Source: Candidatus Kaiserbacteria bacterium
GTDB taxonomy: Bacteria > Patescibacteriota > Minisyncoccia > Phycocordibacterales > UBA2100
Reading direction: 5' to 3'
Length of the DNA stretch: 57,714 nucleotides
Assembly (NCBI GenBank): GCA_016217965.1
Contig: JACRFI010000015.1
Location: 80,366 to 138,079 of the forward strand
A program made the position numbers and the translations under genes. Below are positions 8,374-16,479 of the stretch, piece by piece. The notes under the pieces are model-generated. The model had not been told where the DNA came from. It made no database searches and worked only from the letters and a program-made list of their open reading frames with translations. Positions within the stretch are counted from its first letter, which is position 1. The number at the start of each line of letters is the position of its first letter.

Positions 8374-8523
8374 CTACTTTCTCGGTTTAAAAAAGTAATA
8401 CGCTGAGAGAAGGAGGAGTAAAATGAGTGAGATCGTGAAGGACATCTCGCTCGTCCACATGTTGGAGAACAGGACAAGAAGTGCGGCAAGGAGAGGAAGC
8501 ACTGCGTCAATTTTTCGTTCCAT
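8374..8523 (-). CDS. Tiny membrane protein (49 aa)
   Basis: 49 aa, from ATG at 8523 to TAG at 8374. It has two hydrophobic stretches: residues 7-19 (AVLPLLAALLVLF) and 30-45 (TISLILLLLLSAYYFF), ending KPRK. It lies 4 nt after the 53-aa gene and 10 nt before the GerMN gene, which fits translational coupling. I do not recognise a family. Confidence 0.6.
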   Translation of the reverse strand: MERKIDAVLPLLAALLVLFSNMWTSEMSFTISLILLLLLSAYYFFKPRK

Positions 8524-8527
8524 ATTT

Positions 8528-8689
8528 TTATAGTAAGGGGCTAAAGTGCACGCCGAGGTAGAACGGCCAGATGATAATTGCGAGAACCCCCTGCCAGAAT
8601 GACAGCTGCAAATACCCGATAGTAAATATCCATGCGGCGCACCACAAGCCGCCGCTAAATGAATGGTTCTCGATCTTTATTTTTTCCAT
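8528..8689 (-). CDS. Small membrane protein (53 aa)
   Basis: 53 aa from the ATG at 8689; a longer frame starts at 8779 but begins within an inverted repeat. The sequence starts MEKIKIENHSFSGGLW and has two predicted helices (about 15-27 and 33-48, containing GVLAIIIWPFYLG). Short proteins of this kind are frequent in CPR genomes with no assigned function. First gene of a run with the 49-aa protein and the GerMN protein. Confidence 0.65.
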   Translation of the reverse strand: MEKIKIENHSFSGGLWCAAWIFTIGYLQLSFWQGVLAIIIWPFYLGVHFSPLL

Positions 8690-8804
8690 CCCGTTAGAAA
8701 TAGGGCGCGAAGCTTGCCATGTTCTCGCGCCATATTTGGCTAATTTTATTAATTGCGACCGTATGCATACTCTTAACAAACGCGCTCACTATTTCTAACG
8801 GGAT
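8688..8804. repeat. 16-bp inverted repeat enclosing 85 bp (CCCGTTAGA family)
   Basis: ATCCCGTTAGAAATAG at 8688-8703 is exactly reverse-complemented at 8789-8804. The left arm overlaps the start of the 53-aa membrane protein gene. The 85 bp between hold no convincing gene. The core CCCGTTAGA recurs in inverted pairs at 16480-16511 and around tRNA-Glu at 32449-32561. Confidence 0.6.
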
Positions 8805-8815
8805 CCATATTAAAT

Positions 8816-9211
8816 TCATTCGCTCGTAACGCCATCAAAATGCTCCCCATCTTTTTCTGCGTCCGCCTTTGTCTCGTGCACGGTGCCGTCTTTATGGTTC
8901 GGCGGCGCATAGACGGTATACAGGTCGAGTGATTCGTGTTTCGAAGTGTTGATAATGTTGTGCTTGGTGCCGGAAGGAATTGTGACAGCGGAACCTTCGC
9001 CAAGCATGTGTTCGACGCCATCTAGAACCGCTTTGCCTTCCCCATCCTCGATGCGGATGAATTGGTCCAGGTCGTGCATCTCCGTGCCGATGTCCTCGCC
9101 GGGGGGAATACTCATGACAACTAGTTGCAAGTTGCGAGCGGTGTATAGTACCTTGCGAAAATTCTCATTATCTTCCGTCGCCTCTTCGATGTTCGTAACA
9201 AATCCTTTCAT
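8816..9211 (-). CDS. Small cupin-domain protein
   Basis: 131 aa from the ATG at 9211; the upstream extension overlaps the PspC gene and is not used. Single cupin barrel. Motif 1 is GEDIGTEMHDLDQFIRIEDGEG (pieces GTEMHDLDQF and EDGEG), giving H and E metal ligands. Motif 2 is IPSGTKHNIIN with the second metal histidine. This class is widespread in CPR. The substrate is unknown; metal-dependent dioxygenase, isomerase or ligand-binding roles are all possible. The PspC gene stops 5 nt upstream, so they are co-transcribed. Confidence 0.85.
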   Translation of the reverse strand: MKGFVTNIEEATEDNENFRKVLYTARNLQLVVMSIPPGEDIGTEMHDLDQFIRIEDGEGKAVLDGVEHMLGEGSAVTIPSGTKHNIINTSKHESLDLYTVYAPPNHKDGTVHETKADAEKDGEHFDGVTSE

Positions 9212-9216
9212 ATTTT

Positions 9217-9426
9217 TTACGCCGTGTGCGGCGAGTGTTTCGTTGGAATGATAAAAATGGCGAGAAGGTACGCGAGGACTCCTGGGAAAAATCCCGAGAA
9301 AATGACGACGATAAGCCATGCGAGCCTCAATCCCACCGGGTCGACGCTCCAGTATTCCCCCAGCCCGCCACAGATACCTGCAAAAACACGATTTGTCTCA
9401 CTTCTATACAATCGCTTTGTCTCCAT
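9217..9426 (-). CDS. PspC-domain membrane protein
   Basis: 69 aa from the ATG at 9426. The PspC signature is clear: KRLYRSETNRVFAGICGGLGEYW, then a membrane helix WLIVVIFSGFFPGVLAYLLAIFIIP (pieces RVFAGICGGLGEY and LAYLLAIFIIP). In enterobacteria PspC senses envelope stress together with PspB; stand-alone short PspC proteins are common in CPR and Gram-positives. First gene of an operon with the cupin. Confidence 0.88.
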   Translation of the reverse strand: METKRLYRSETNRVFAGICGGLGEYWSVDPVGLRLAWLIVVIFSGFFPGVLAYLLAIFIIPTKHSPHTA

Positions 9427-9471
9427 GCCTGCATTGTACCCTACTTTGCAGCCCAAGGTACGCGTTCCTGG

Positions 9472-9477
9472 TATACT
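9472..9477 (+). promoter_or_regulatory. Possible -10 element of a leaderless gene
   Basis: TATACT ends 8 nt before the ATG at 9486. Transcription would begin at or next to the start codon, and no ribosome-binding site is visible. The arrangement parallels that at 42242-42254. Confidence 0.4.
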
Positions 9478-9485
9478 GAGCACAT

Positions 9486-9671
9486 ATGCCCGCATCAAGA
9501 CCGAACGAACATGAGGAATGGGAGGCGGAGCAAAAAAAGCTTGCCTCAGGAAAGAAATCACGCCAACGCCCACTCACTGCCCCAAAGCCTCCTCCCTCTG
9601 GCGATCCACATCCGACTCGTATAGAGGAAAATACCAAAAAGTGGCGCGACGAACTCTATTGGTCAGAGTAA
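9486..9671 (+). CDS. Small hydrophilic hypothetical protein (61 aa)
   Basis: 61 aa, rich in Pro, Lys and Glu, with no membrane helix: MPASRPNEHEEWEAEQ at the start and TKKWRDELYWSE at the end. It fills the space between two minus-strand genes, ending one base before the oxidoreductase stop. The TATACT just upstream supports expression. No family recognised. Confidence 0.5.
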   Translation: MPASRPNEHEEWEAEQKKLASGKKSRQRPLTAPKPPPSGDPHPTRIEENTKKWRDELYWSE

Positions 9672-10265
9672 TCAGTGCGCAAGATTGCCCAGTTCCCGGA
9701 CTTTCCGCAACCATCTTTCTTTCTTAGCTGGTGGCGTGTTTTCTGCGGGACCGAACCACGTTGAAGAAACGGAAAATCCTGCAAACCAAAGTATTCCCCA
9801 TCGGAGCTGCGCATTCACGTTGCCGGGTAGAAACCTCACAAGCCACGGGGCAGTGCCGCTTGTCATGATGATCCGGGCCGTCTTTCCGCGAAAAAGCCGA
9901 TGCCAGAGAGGGGTTCGTTTGCCGCTTGAGAGCTTGATGTAGCGGAATGCAGAGCCAGGAAGCCAGGCACGGTCAAAAAGTCCTTTCAGAATGGCAGGCA
10001 TTCCCACCCACCATACGGGATAGACAACGACAAAGTGATCAGAGTCGGTTACCAGCTTCTGGAATTTGACGAGGTCAGGTTCTAGTTCTTGTCTTGCTCG
10101 GTAGCCCCGATGTAAGATCGGATCGAATTGCATCTCCCCGATATTCATACGCCCCACCGTATGCCCGGCCTCTCTCGCGCTCTTCTCGTACGCATCTGCG
10201 ATTTCGCCGCACATGCCTGAGGTGTCAGGATGTCCCAGAAGCAGGAAAATTCTCTTTATTTTCAT
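9672..10265 (-). CDS. NAD(P)H-dependent oxidoreductase, flavodoxin-like (NQO/MdaB class)
   Basis: 197 aa. The N-terminal strand and phosphate loop read KRIFLLLGHPDTSGM, typical of the flavodoxin-like quinone reductase family. YPVWWVGMPAILKGLFDRAWLPG (pieces YPVWWVGMPAILKG and FDRAWLPG) is the FMN/FAD-binding and dimer motif. It likely reduces quinones or other electrophiles by two electrons with NAD(P)H. Soluble, with no signal peptide. It stands alone on its strand, diverging from the efflux pair. Confidence 0.88.
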   Translation of the reverse strand: MKIKRIFLLLGHPDTSGMCGEIADAYEKSAREAGHTVGRMNIGEMQFDPILHRGYRARQELEPDLVKFQKLVTDSDHFVVVYPVWWVGMPAILKGLFDRAWLPGSAFRYIKLSSGKRTPLWHRLFRGKTARIIMTSGTAPWLVRFLPGNVNAQLRWGILWFAGFSVSSTWFGPAENTPPAKKERWLRKVRELGNLAH

Positions 10266-10381
10266 GTGGTAGGCTGTATTGTATCACGCAAGAGTCGGCG
10301 GTTTCAGGGCGTAATACCTTGACGATTCGGCTTTGGCGTGTTACCAATAGCCCTCACTTAAGAGATTACTCTACTTGCTCC

Positions 10382-11998
10382 ATGCGATTCATATTAAACG
10401 CCCATCGCGTCCTTCTTAGCTTGAATTATCGGGAAATAAATTGGAAGAGTTGGAAGACGTGGACAATCGTGGGCGCGATTCTGGCGGTACTCATCGGACT
10501 CCTCTCGTACAACGCTCTTTCCGGCGGGACTGAAGAGACAGTAGAAACAGGGCCTCGCCAAGTTCGCGTGGCACGTGTTGGAGATATTCTCCGTGGAAGC
10601 GGGTCCCTTTCTGTTATAGCTGAAGTACAGTCCGTGAGTGAGGCAAAGATTAGCCCCGAGTCCGGTGGCCGCGTAGCGCGCGTGCGCGCATCGCTCGGAG
10701 ACCGAGTCGCTGCAGGGCAAGTCCTTGCTGAAATAGAGAATGATTCTCAGCGTGCCGCAGTCCTTCAGGCAGAAGGCGCATATGACGCAGCAAAAGCCTC
10801 TCTTCAGAAAGTAGAGGGGGGCACTCGGGCAGAGCAGCTCGCCATTCTTGAGAGCGCGCTCGCGTCAGCCAAAGGTTCTGCGGTTACGGCGCTTCTTACC
10901 GCCTATGCAAGCGTAGATAGTGCCGTCAATGACACCGCGGACCAGATGTTCACTGGCGTGGAGCTCGGCAATATTCAATTTACGCCCTCTACGTCCAATC
11001 AGGCGCGAGAAGCAGACCTCGAAACACGCCGCGGCAAGTTAACACTGACCTTAGACAGACAAGAAGAGGCCTCAAAGTCCGTTTCGGTGTCGTCGGACCT
11101 GTCACGCGAACTGCAGCTCGCCGAGGAAGAAGTGCGGGAAGTTCGCACATTCATCGATATCATTCTTGCGGCACTTGCTGACGCATTTGATTCCCCCACC
11201 GTCTCTTCTTCTGAAATATCGGCATATAAAGCAGATGCAACGGCATCTCGAACCACTCTCACAGCGGCACTCAGCGGCATAACATCTGCTCGCAATTCCA
11301 TCCAAACGTCTGAGAAAAATCTCGAACAGGGAGAAACCGGGGCGCAATCTGAAGATGTTGCAGGAGCAGAAGCGGCGGTAAAGCAGGCACAGGGCTCATA
11401 CAATGCAGCACTCGCAAATCTTGAAAAAACCATCCTTCGCTCCCCCATCGCCGGAACCCTCAACAATTTCACCATAAAGCTCGGTGATACAGTCGCCCCT
11501 GCGCAAGAAGTCGCGATTGTCTCGAATAACAATGCACTCGAGGGGGTTGCCTACCTCACGGAGGAGGACAAGGAAAGAGTCCGTGTCGGCCAAAAAGTGA
11601 AGATGGAAGGAAACATCGAGGGCACTATTACGAAGATTGCGCCCGCCTTGGACCCCGTAACACGCCGCGTCGAGATCCGCATCGGGCTTCCTGCTTCCGC
11701 CACTAATACTCTTACAAACGGCCAATCTCTTCGAGTGGAGTTAGATTCAGCTGCACCCACACCAACAAAAGCAACTGAAGGCCCGCTTTCGATTCCCATA
11801 ACTGCACTCCGTATGGAAGCGAGCCGCAATGCAGTATTCACCGTTGTCGAAAGTAAAATAGTTACGAAGGAAATAACGATCGGCAAGCTCTCCGGCGAAT
11901 ATGTTCAGGTGACCGCGGGAATCGATGCAAGTACTGAAATTGTGGTGGATGCGAGAGGGCTGAAAGAAGGAGACGTTGTTACAGCTTCTAGCTTCTAG
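10382..11998 (+). CDS. RND/ABC exporter periplasmic adaptor (HlyD/MFP family)
   Basis: 538 aa from the ATG at 10382; the frame is open further upstream without good coding signal. One membrane helix (about residues 22-38). The lipoyl-like half motif GGRVARVRASLGDRVAAGQVLAEIEND (piece VRASLGDRVAAGQVLAEI) is near residue 100, and its partner LRSPIAGTLNNFTIKLGD follows the coiled coil. The hairpin of about 250 residues is long and Ala/Glu/Ser-rich. Barrel and membrane-proximal domains follow. It pairs with the RND permease 63 bp downstream. Its final codons (ASSF-stop) are encoded by heptad repeats. Confidence 0.88.
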   Translation: MRFILNAHRVLLSLNYREINWKSWKTWTIVGAILAVLIGLLSYNALSGGTEETVETGPRQVRVARVGDILRGSGSLSVIAEVQSVSEAKISPESGGRVARVRASLGDRVAAGQVLAEIENDSQRAAVLQAEGAYDAAKASLQKVEGGTRAEQLAILESALASAKGSAVTALLTAYASVDSAVNDTADQMFTGVELGNIQFTPSTSNQAREADLETRRGKLTLTLDRQEEASKSVSVSSDLSRELQLAEEEVREVRTFIDIILAALADAFDSPTVSSSEISAYKADATASRTTLTAALSGITSARNSIQTSEKNLEQGETGAQSEDVAGAEAAVKQAQGSYNAALANLEKTILRSPIAGTLNNFTIKLGDTVAPAQEVAIVSNNNALEGVAYLTEEDKERVRVGQKVKMEGNIEGTITKIAPALDPVTRRVEIRIGLPASATNTLTNGQSLRVELDSAAPTPTKATEGPLSIPITALRMEASRNAVFTVVESKIVTKEITIGKLSGEYVQVTAGIDASTEIVVDARGLKEGDVVTASSF

Positions 11999-12061
11999 CT
12001 TCGAGCTTATACATTCACTATGCATTATCCCCTAGCACCTAGAAGCTAGCACCTAGAAGCT
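11983..12061. repeat. Heptad-phased inverted repeat a, MFP/RND spacer
   Basis: Left arm: AGCTTCT, AGCTTCT, AGCTTCG, AGCTTAT in perfect 7-bp phase (11983-12010). Right arm: AGCACCT, AGAAGCT, AGCACCT, AGAAGCT (12034-12061). AGAAGCT is the reverse complement of AGCTTCT. The left arm contains the MFP stop codon (11996-11998). The right arm ends at the base before the RND ATG. No Shine-Dalgarno sequence lies in between. Confidence 0.85.
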
Positions 12062-15000
12062 ATGATTCCTCTCTGGACTTTCTTCCTCAAAAAAAGGCAA
12101 TTCACAGCCCTTCTTATAGTATCGCTCATCGCGGCAGGCACATATGCCCTTCTTTCGATTCCGAAAGAGTCAGCACCCGAAGTCCGCATTCCGGTAGGCA
12201 TCGTCACTGCAGCTCTGCCTGGCGCTTCTGCTGAAGATATAGAACAGCTCGTAACGAACGAGATTGAAGCAGGCATTGCGAATCTTGAAAACCTGGACAC
12301 TCTCACGTCCAATTCGCGCGAAGGGCTTTCAATGGTCACTGTGCAATTCGACGCGTCAGCGGACTTGGATAAATCCATACAGAACTTGAAAGACGCGGTC
12401 GATGCAATAAAGCCGAACCTACCCGAAGAAGCGACGGACCCCGTAGTGAGTGAGGTAAATTTCGCAGAACAGCCGGTTCTCATCATTTCAGTGACAGGGG
12501 AATACGCACCTTCACTCCTAACTGAACTCGGAGAGAGCCTTCAAGACGAACTTCAGAATGTAAAAGGTGTATCACGAGTCGATGTATCCGGGGTAAGGCA
12601 GCGCGAGATACACGTCGTTGTCAAAAAAGACAAGCTCGAGCAATACGGCCTTCGGCTCGGGGACATCACATCTGCTATCCAGATGTCCAATGCCTCGCTT
12701 CCTGTGGGGTCTATCACCGTGGATTCTGTGGAATACGCACTGAATTTCGAAGGTGACATCACAAACGCAGACCAGATCCGCGACGTTGCCATACTGACAT
12801 CAAGCGGCTCCATCGTGTATGTCCGTGATGTTGCAGACATCGTTGACGGACTCGAGAGGCAGACAAGCATTTCGCGCGCCTCCTCGAATGGTGAACCTTC
12901 GAAAACGGCGCTCACGCTCTCGGTCTTCAAAAGCTCCGGCGGCAATATTGTTGCTACAGCAGATGCAGTGAAGGAGCGGCTTGAAGAGTTGAAAAAAGGC
13001 ATACTCGCGGATAGCACTGTTGTTATCGCACTCGATCTAGGCGAGGAAGTCAATCGTGACCTTACGGAACTTACAAGTGTCGGCTTTGAGACGCTTCTCC
13101 TCGTCATGTTAACGCTGTTCCTCACAATTGGCTGGCGTGAATCGCTCGTCGCAGCCGTGTCGATCCCGCTCTCTTTCCTTATTGCATTCATTGGCCTTCA
13201 GGCCAGCGGGAACACGATAAACTTCGTCTCGCTTTTTGCGCTTATCCTCGCTATCGGCATCCTTGTCGATTCCGGCATCGTGGTGACAGAAGCTATTCAC
13301 ACACGCATGCGCAAATTCGCGACGAAAGAAGAGGCCGCGGAAGCCTCTCTTAAAGAATACGCGTGGCCTCTTATGGCAGGCACCATGGCTTCCATCGCGG
13401 TCTTTGCGCCACTTTTCTTCATCTCCGGTATTGTCGGCGAATTCATTGCCTCCATTCCTTTCACGCTTATTTTTGTCCTTATCGCCTCCATTTTTGTAGC
13501 GCTCGGGTTGGTTCCGTTAATTGCCATCAGATTTACAAAAAAAGACAACAACCGGCTCGAGGCGCGGCAAGAAGAATACACGCATAGATTCCAAGAGTGG
13601 TACCGCGAAAGGCTCACTTCCCTTCTCGACAGCCGGCGTGCGCAAAATATCTTCTTGTGGGCGATAGGCATAGGGTTCATCGTTTCCCTCGCTCTACCGA
13701 TCTCCGGTCTTCTCAAAACGACATTTTTCCCTCAAGAGGATATTGACTTCATCTTTGCCGAGATAGAAAAGCCGGTCGGAACAACACTTGCAGAAACCGA
13801 CCTTGCAGTACGCATCGTCGAAGAGGCGCTCTATGGAGACAAAGATGTCGAGGCATTCACGACGACAGTTGGTGGCTCGAGCGCTCTTACTGGAGATACC
13901 CCAACTTCGGGTGGACACCTCGCAAACATCACCGTTCTTCTCAAAAAGGACCGGGAAAACACTTCTTCGGAAGTCGCCAGAAACATTCGCAATCGGCTCG
14001 GCACAATGCCAGGCGCAGAAGTTAGAGTATCGGAACCAAATAACGGTCCCCCGACCGGCGCACCAGTTCTGATAACCTTCTCCGGCGATGATCTCGATGA
14101 CTTGGAGCGCGCCACGCTCGACGCGGAACGGCTCCTTTCATCCATAGAAGGCGTTTCGGATATTGAATCCAGCGTCAAAGACACAGGCATAGAGTTCACG
14201 CTCGAGATCGACCGCGCAAAAGCGGCAAGCTTGGGGCTCTCGCCTTTCATGATAGCTCAGACACTTCGCACCGCTGTGCAAGGCCAAGAGGCGACGACAA
14301 TTCGAAACGTTGAGAACGATATCGACGTGGTCGTAAAACTTGGGCTCAACCCGGTCTACGATGACCCGGCGGAAACGACGTTCGTGAATCCTGATGCCCT
14401 ACGCTCTATCACAATCCCGACACCAAAGGGCCCGGTTCTGCTTGGGTCCGTGTTAGATACCTCCATTCATCGTGGCAAGGCATCTATCCGGCACGACGAC
14501 AGAAAGCGCATCGAAACAGTAACAAGCGAAGTAACTGGAGGCGCAACGCCTGTCGAAGTAACTGCAGAATTCGAGAGGCGCATAGGAGAGTTGGATATTC
14601 CTGCGAGCGTGACGTGGAAAATTGGCGGCGAAACGGAAGATGTGAACCAATCATTCGCCGAAATGGGTTTTGCGTTCATCGCGGGGCTTGTGCTCATGAT
14701 TGCGATCATGGTGGTGCAATTTAATTCCATCCGGCACGCGCTCTACCTTATCCTCATGGTCATTCTATCCCTCATCGGCGTATTCGGCGGACTTTTCTTT
14801 ACGGCACAAACACTATCATTCTCGTCCGTCATCGGCATAATTGCGCTCGCAGGAGTCATCATCAATCACGCCATCATCCTCACCGACTCCATCCATCGGC
14901 TTGCGCACGGACAGAATGGCCTGACGCACAAAGGCGTTATCGTTGAGGCTGCCGTCTCGCGCCTGCGCCCTATCTTCCTCACGACCATAACCACCGTCAT

Positions 15001-15148
15001 TGGTATGGTGCCGCTTGCGCGTGCGTCGGCTCTCTGGGGGCCACTCGCATTCGCCATTATGTTCGGGCTCGCGTTTTCCATGGTGTTAACTCTTGTCATG
15101 ATTCCGATACTTACGTACAGGTGGCCTGGTTCTTGGAGAAGAATATAA
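12062..15148 (+). CDS. RND-family efflux permease (AcrB/HAE-like)
   Basis: 1028 aa, 12 predicted membrane helices with two large extracytoplasmic loops, as in AcrB. It starts MIPLWTFFLKKRQFTALLIVSLI. The helix-4 motif is GILVDSGIVVTEAI, where many HAE pumps have VDDAIVVVE. The helix-10 motif is GVIINHAIILTDSI, lacking the AcrB Lys940 equivalent, as in several RND subfamilies. Substrates cannot be told. No outer-membrane factor gene is in the window, which fits a monoderm envelope. Expression is coupled to the adaptor through the heptad-repeat spacer. Confidence 0.93.
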   Translation: MIPLWTFFLKKRQFTALLIVSLIAAGTYALLSIPKESAPEVRIPVGIVTAALPGASAEDIEQLVTNEIEAGIANLENLDTLTSNSREGLSMVTVQFDASADLDKSIQNLKDAVDAIKPNLPEEATDPVVSEVNFAEQPVLIISVTGEYAPSLLTELGESLQDELQNVKGVSRVDVSGVRQREIHVVVKKDKLEQYGLRLGDITSAIQMSNASLPVGSITVDSVEYALNFEGDITNADQIRDVAILTSSGSIVYVRDVADIVDGLERQTSISRASSNGEPSKTALTLSVFKSSGGNIVATADAVKERLEELKKGILADSTVVIALDLGEEVNRDLTELTSVGFETLLLVMLTLFLTIGWRESLVAAVSIPLSFLIAFIGLQASGNTINFVSLFALILAIGILVDSGIVVTEAIHTRMRKFATKEEAAEASLKEYAWPLMAGTMASIAVFAPLFFISGIVGEFIASIPFTLIFVLIASIFVALGLVPLIAIRFTKKDNNRLEARQEEYTHRFQEWYRERLTSLLDSRRAQNIFLWAIGIGFIVSLALPISGLLKTTFFPQEDIDFIFAEIEKPVGTTLAETDLAVRIVEEALYGDKDVEAFTTTVGGSSALTGDTPTSGGHLANITVLLKKDRENTSSEVARNIRNRLGTMPGAEVRVSEPNNGPPTGAPVLITFSGDDLDDLERATLDAERLLSSIEGVSDIESSVKDTGIEFTLEIDRAKAASLGLSPFMIAQTLRTAVQGQEATTIRNVENDIDVVVKLGLNPVYDDPAETTFVNPDALRSITIPTPKGPVLLGSVLDTSIHRGKASIRHDDRKRIETVTSEVTGGATPVEVTAEFERRIGELDIPASVTWKIGGETEDVNQSFAEMGFAFIAGLVLMIAIMVVQFNSIRHALYLILMVILSLIGVFGGLFFTAQTLSFSSVIGIIALAGVIINHAIILTDSIHRLAHGQNGLTHKGVIVEAAVSRLRPIFLTTITTVIGMVPLARASALWGPLAFAIMFGLAFSMVLTLVMIPILTYRWPGSWRRI

Positions 15149-15163
15149 TCTCGATGATCCTGT

Positions 15164-15400
15164 CACGCATATTTTTCTGCTGAAAAATTGCGCGACCCCG
15201 CCTCAGCGCCGCCGCGCCTGCGAAGACGGCAAAAAACTTACGCCTTCAGCGAGTTTCGGCGCTAAACAATGCGTATCGAGCAACGCCTCAACGTCGAGAG
15301 AACATCGCGCAGCGAACAAAGAAACGTGAAGAAAGCCTGCAGTACCTCTTCAGAAAGAAGCGTGCAGAGAGTTCGCGTTCAGGGCGACGTTGAGGGTTGC
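15164..15400. ncRNA. Structured non-coding interval, candidate RNA
   Basis: The gap 15149-15405 holds no supported gene. It contains ATTTTTC-TGCT-GAAAAAT (15166-15183), possibly the RND terminator. Next comes the AGCGCCG/CGGCGCT pair. A long inverted repeat follows: GCAACGCCTCAACGTCG (15280-15296) against CGACGTTGAGGGTTGC (15385-15400), one bulged base. A 46-codon frame inside it has no homology I recognise. Strand of any transcript is unknown. Confidence 0.4.
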
Positions 15401-15405
15401 GAAGA

Positions 15406-15981
15406 CTAATTCCACAAACTCCTTCGATTTTCTCTACTTCTCTCGCGGCGAAAGTCTCCTAAGCCTATTTCCTCGCGCATCTCCCCCGGTGGCTCTCTCC
15501 TCCCTATCTGCCCCAGCCTCATCGCTCGTAATGTCTTTAACGAAAAATAGAGTGCGAATATAAATCCGACAACTATCGCTTCACGCCCGATGAACACAAG
15601 TGGGCTACCACCAAAATATGCTACCAACGCGAGGACTTCATTTGCTGCAGTGCCTAGCGCGGCAACAATTGTATTGAGAAGCATGACAAACTCCTTTTTT
15701 GGATGCGTCATTGCCGCAAGAATGACGAGAACTAACGCACTGCCAATATCAACCGGGATTGAGACGTATAGTGCACTATCCCAAAACGGGGCCAGCACCA
15801 GCATCACGGCTGCAATGCCCACAAAAAACATCCGTAATTGGTCGCCGTAGTAATGCGCGAGGTGTGGGCCAGAGCGTATGCGCGGGAAAAAGAGCTGCGT
15901 CGTATCCATCAGCTCCTCGTGCGGGACTTTCTTCTCCCAATCGTCGTCCCTCTCGTACCTATCGAAATCGTCGTTCCCCAT
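15406..15981 (-). CDS. Hypothetical integral membrane protein
   Basis: 191 aa. The N-terminal 45 residues are charged (MGNDDFDRYERDDDWEKK). Four membrane helices follow at about 50-66, 72-90, 98-120 and 125-145, and then an Arg/Glu-rich tail of about 40 residues. No catalytic motif is visible. The class is familiar from Parcubacteria but unnamed. A 33-codon frame precedes it by 6 nt on the same strand. Confidence 0.65.
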   Translation of the reverse strand: MGNDDFDRYERDDDWEKKVPHEELMDTTQLFFPRIRSGPHLAHYYGDQLRMFFVGIAAVMLVLAPFWDSALYVSIPVDIGSALVLVILAAMTHPKKEFVMLLNTIVAALGTAANEVLALVAYFGGSPLVFIGREAIVVGFIFALYFSLKTLRAMRLGQIGRREPPGEMREEIGLGDFRRERSRENRRSLWN

Positions 15982-15983
15982 AC

Positions 15984-16132
15984 CCGGTTAGTAGAATGTG
16001 CCTTTGCGGCAGACGCCTACCGGCTGCCGCGGCGTGGTCGTATAAAATTCGACTTCGTTGATTTGTTTGATTTGGTGATCTGCTTTCATAGGGAATCCAA
16101 GCCTAAGGCACATTTCACTACCGGGCATACCC
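15984..16132. repeat. Long imperfect inverted repeat upstream of the 191-aa gene
   Basis: CCGGTTAGTAGAATGTGCCTT (written here as CCGGTTAGTAGAATG and TGCCTT, about 15985-16005) pairs with AAGGCACATTTCACTACCGG (about 16111-16130), with few mismatches. A second stem, GCGGCAG/CTGCCGC, lies inside at about 16006-16030. The structure could be a leader RNA of the minus-strand gene. Confidence 0.45.
15988..16089 (-). CDS. Possible 33-aa peptide upstream of the membrane protein
   Basis: ATG at 16089 to TAA at 15988: MKADHQIKQINEVEFYTTTP, then RQPVGVCRKGTFY. It ends 6 nt before the next start codon. Its 3' end is part of a long inverted repeat, so the region may instead be an RNA leader. Coding status is uncertain. 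Confidence 0.3.
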   Translation of the reverse strand: MKADHQIKQINEVEFYTTTPRQPVGVCRKGTFY

Positions 16133-16161
16133 CTTCAGCATATCACTTGGCACAAGCTTTG

Positions 16162-16464
16162 CTACTTTGCGGCGTGTTTCTCGGAAAGGGCGATTACCGC
16201 ATTCATATCGTCTGCAGGCGCAACTTTATTCCGCCTTCTCACGCCACACTTCGTGCAAACGTGTACCAAAACGTATTCACGCACTGTGCCTTCCACAGAA
16301 ACCGGCTCCATCATTCCCTGGCACGCTTCCTTCCTATCGCCGGGTCCCACGTCTACATGCTTGCTCCAGAGGCATTTTGGACAGTGATTCGTATACCCGG
16401 TGCCATGAACGTGTATTTTGCAATGATCACAGATAAAATCTTCAATGCGACGTGTAAAGCTCAT
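16162..16464 (-). CDS. RNHCP-domain zinc-ribbon-like protein
   Basis: 100 aa. The family signature appears as YTNHCPKCLWSKHVD (canonical RNHCP reads RNHCP.CL.S.HVD). Two CxxC pairs (ICDHC, VCTKCG) plus CPKC suggest zinc binding. DVGPGDRKEACQGMMEP and APADDMN are further family blocks. The function of RNHCP proteins is unknown; the domain resembles translation-linked zinc ribbons. Preceded by a CCCGTTAGA-type hairpin. Confidence 0.85.
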   Translation of the reverse strand: MSFTRRIEDFICDHCKIHVHGTGYTNHCPKCLWSKHVDVGPGDRKEACQGMMEPVSVEGTVREYVLVHVCTKCGVRRRNKVAPADDMNAVIALSEKHAAK

Positions 16465-16479
16465 ATTGGGAGCAGAGCT

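Noticed and set aside
12553-15099. Several antisense frames of 60-210 codons inside the RND permease gene
   Set aside because: Ser/Arg-rich translations typical of antisense shadows of a GC-rich membrane-protein gene.
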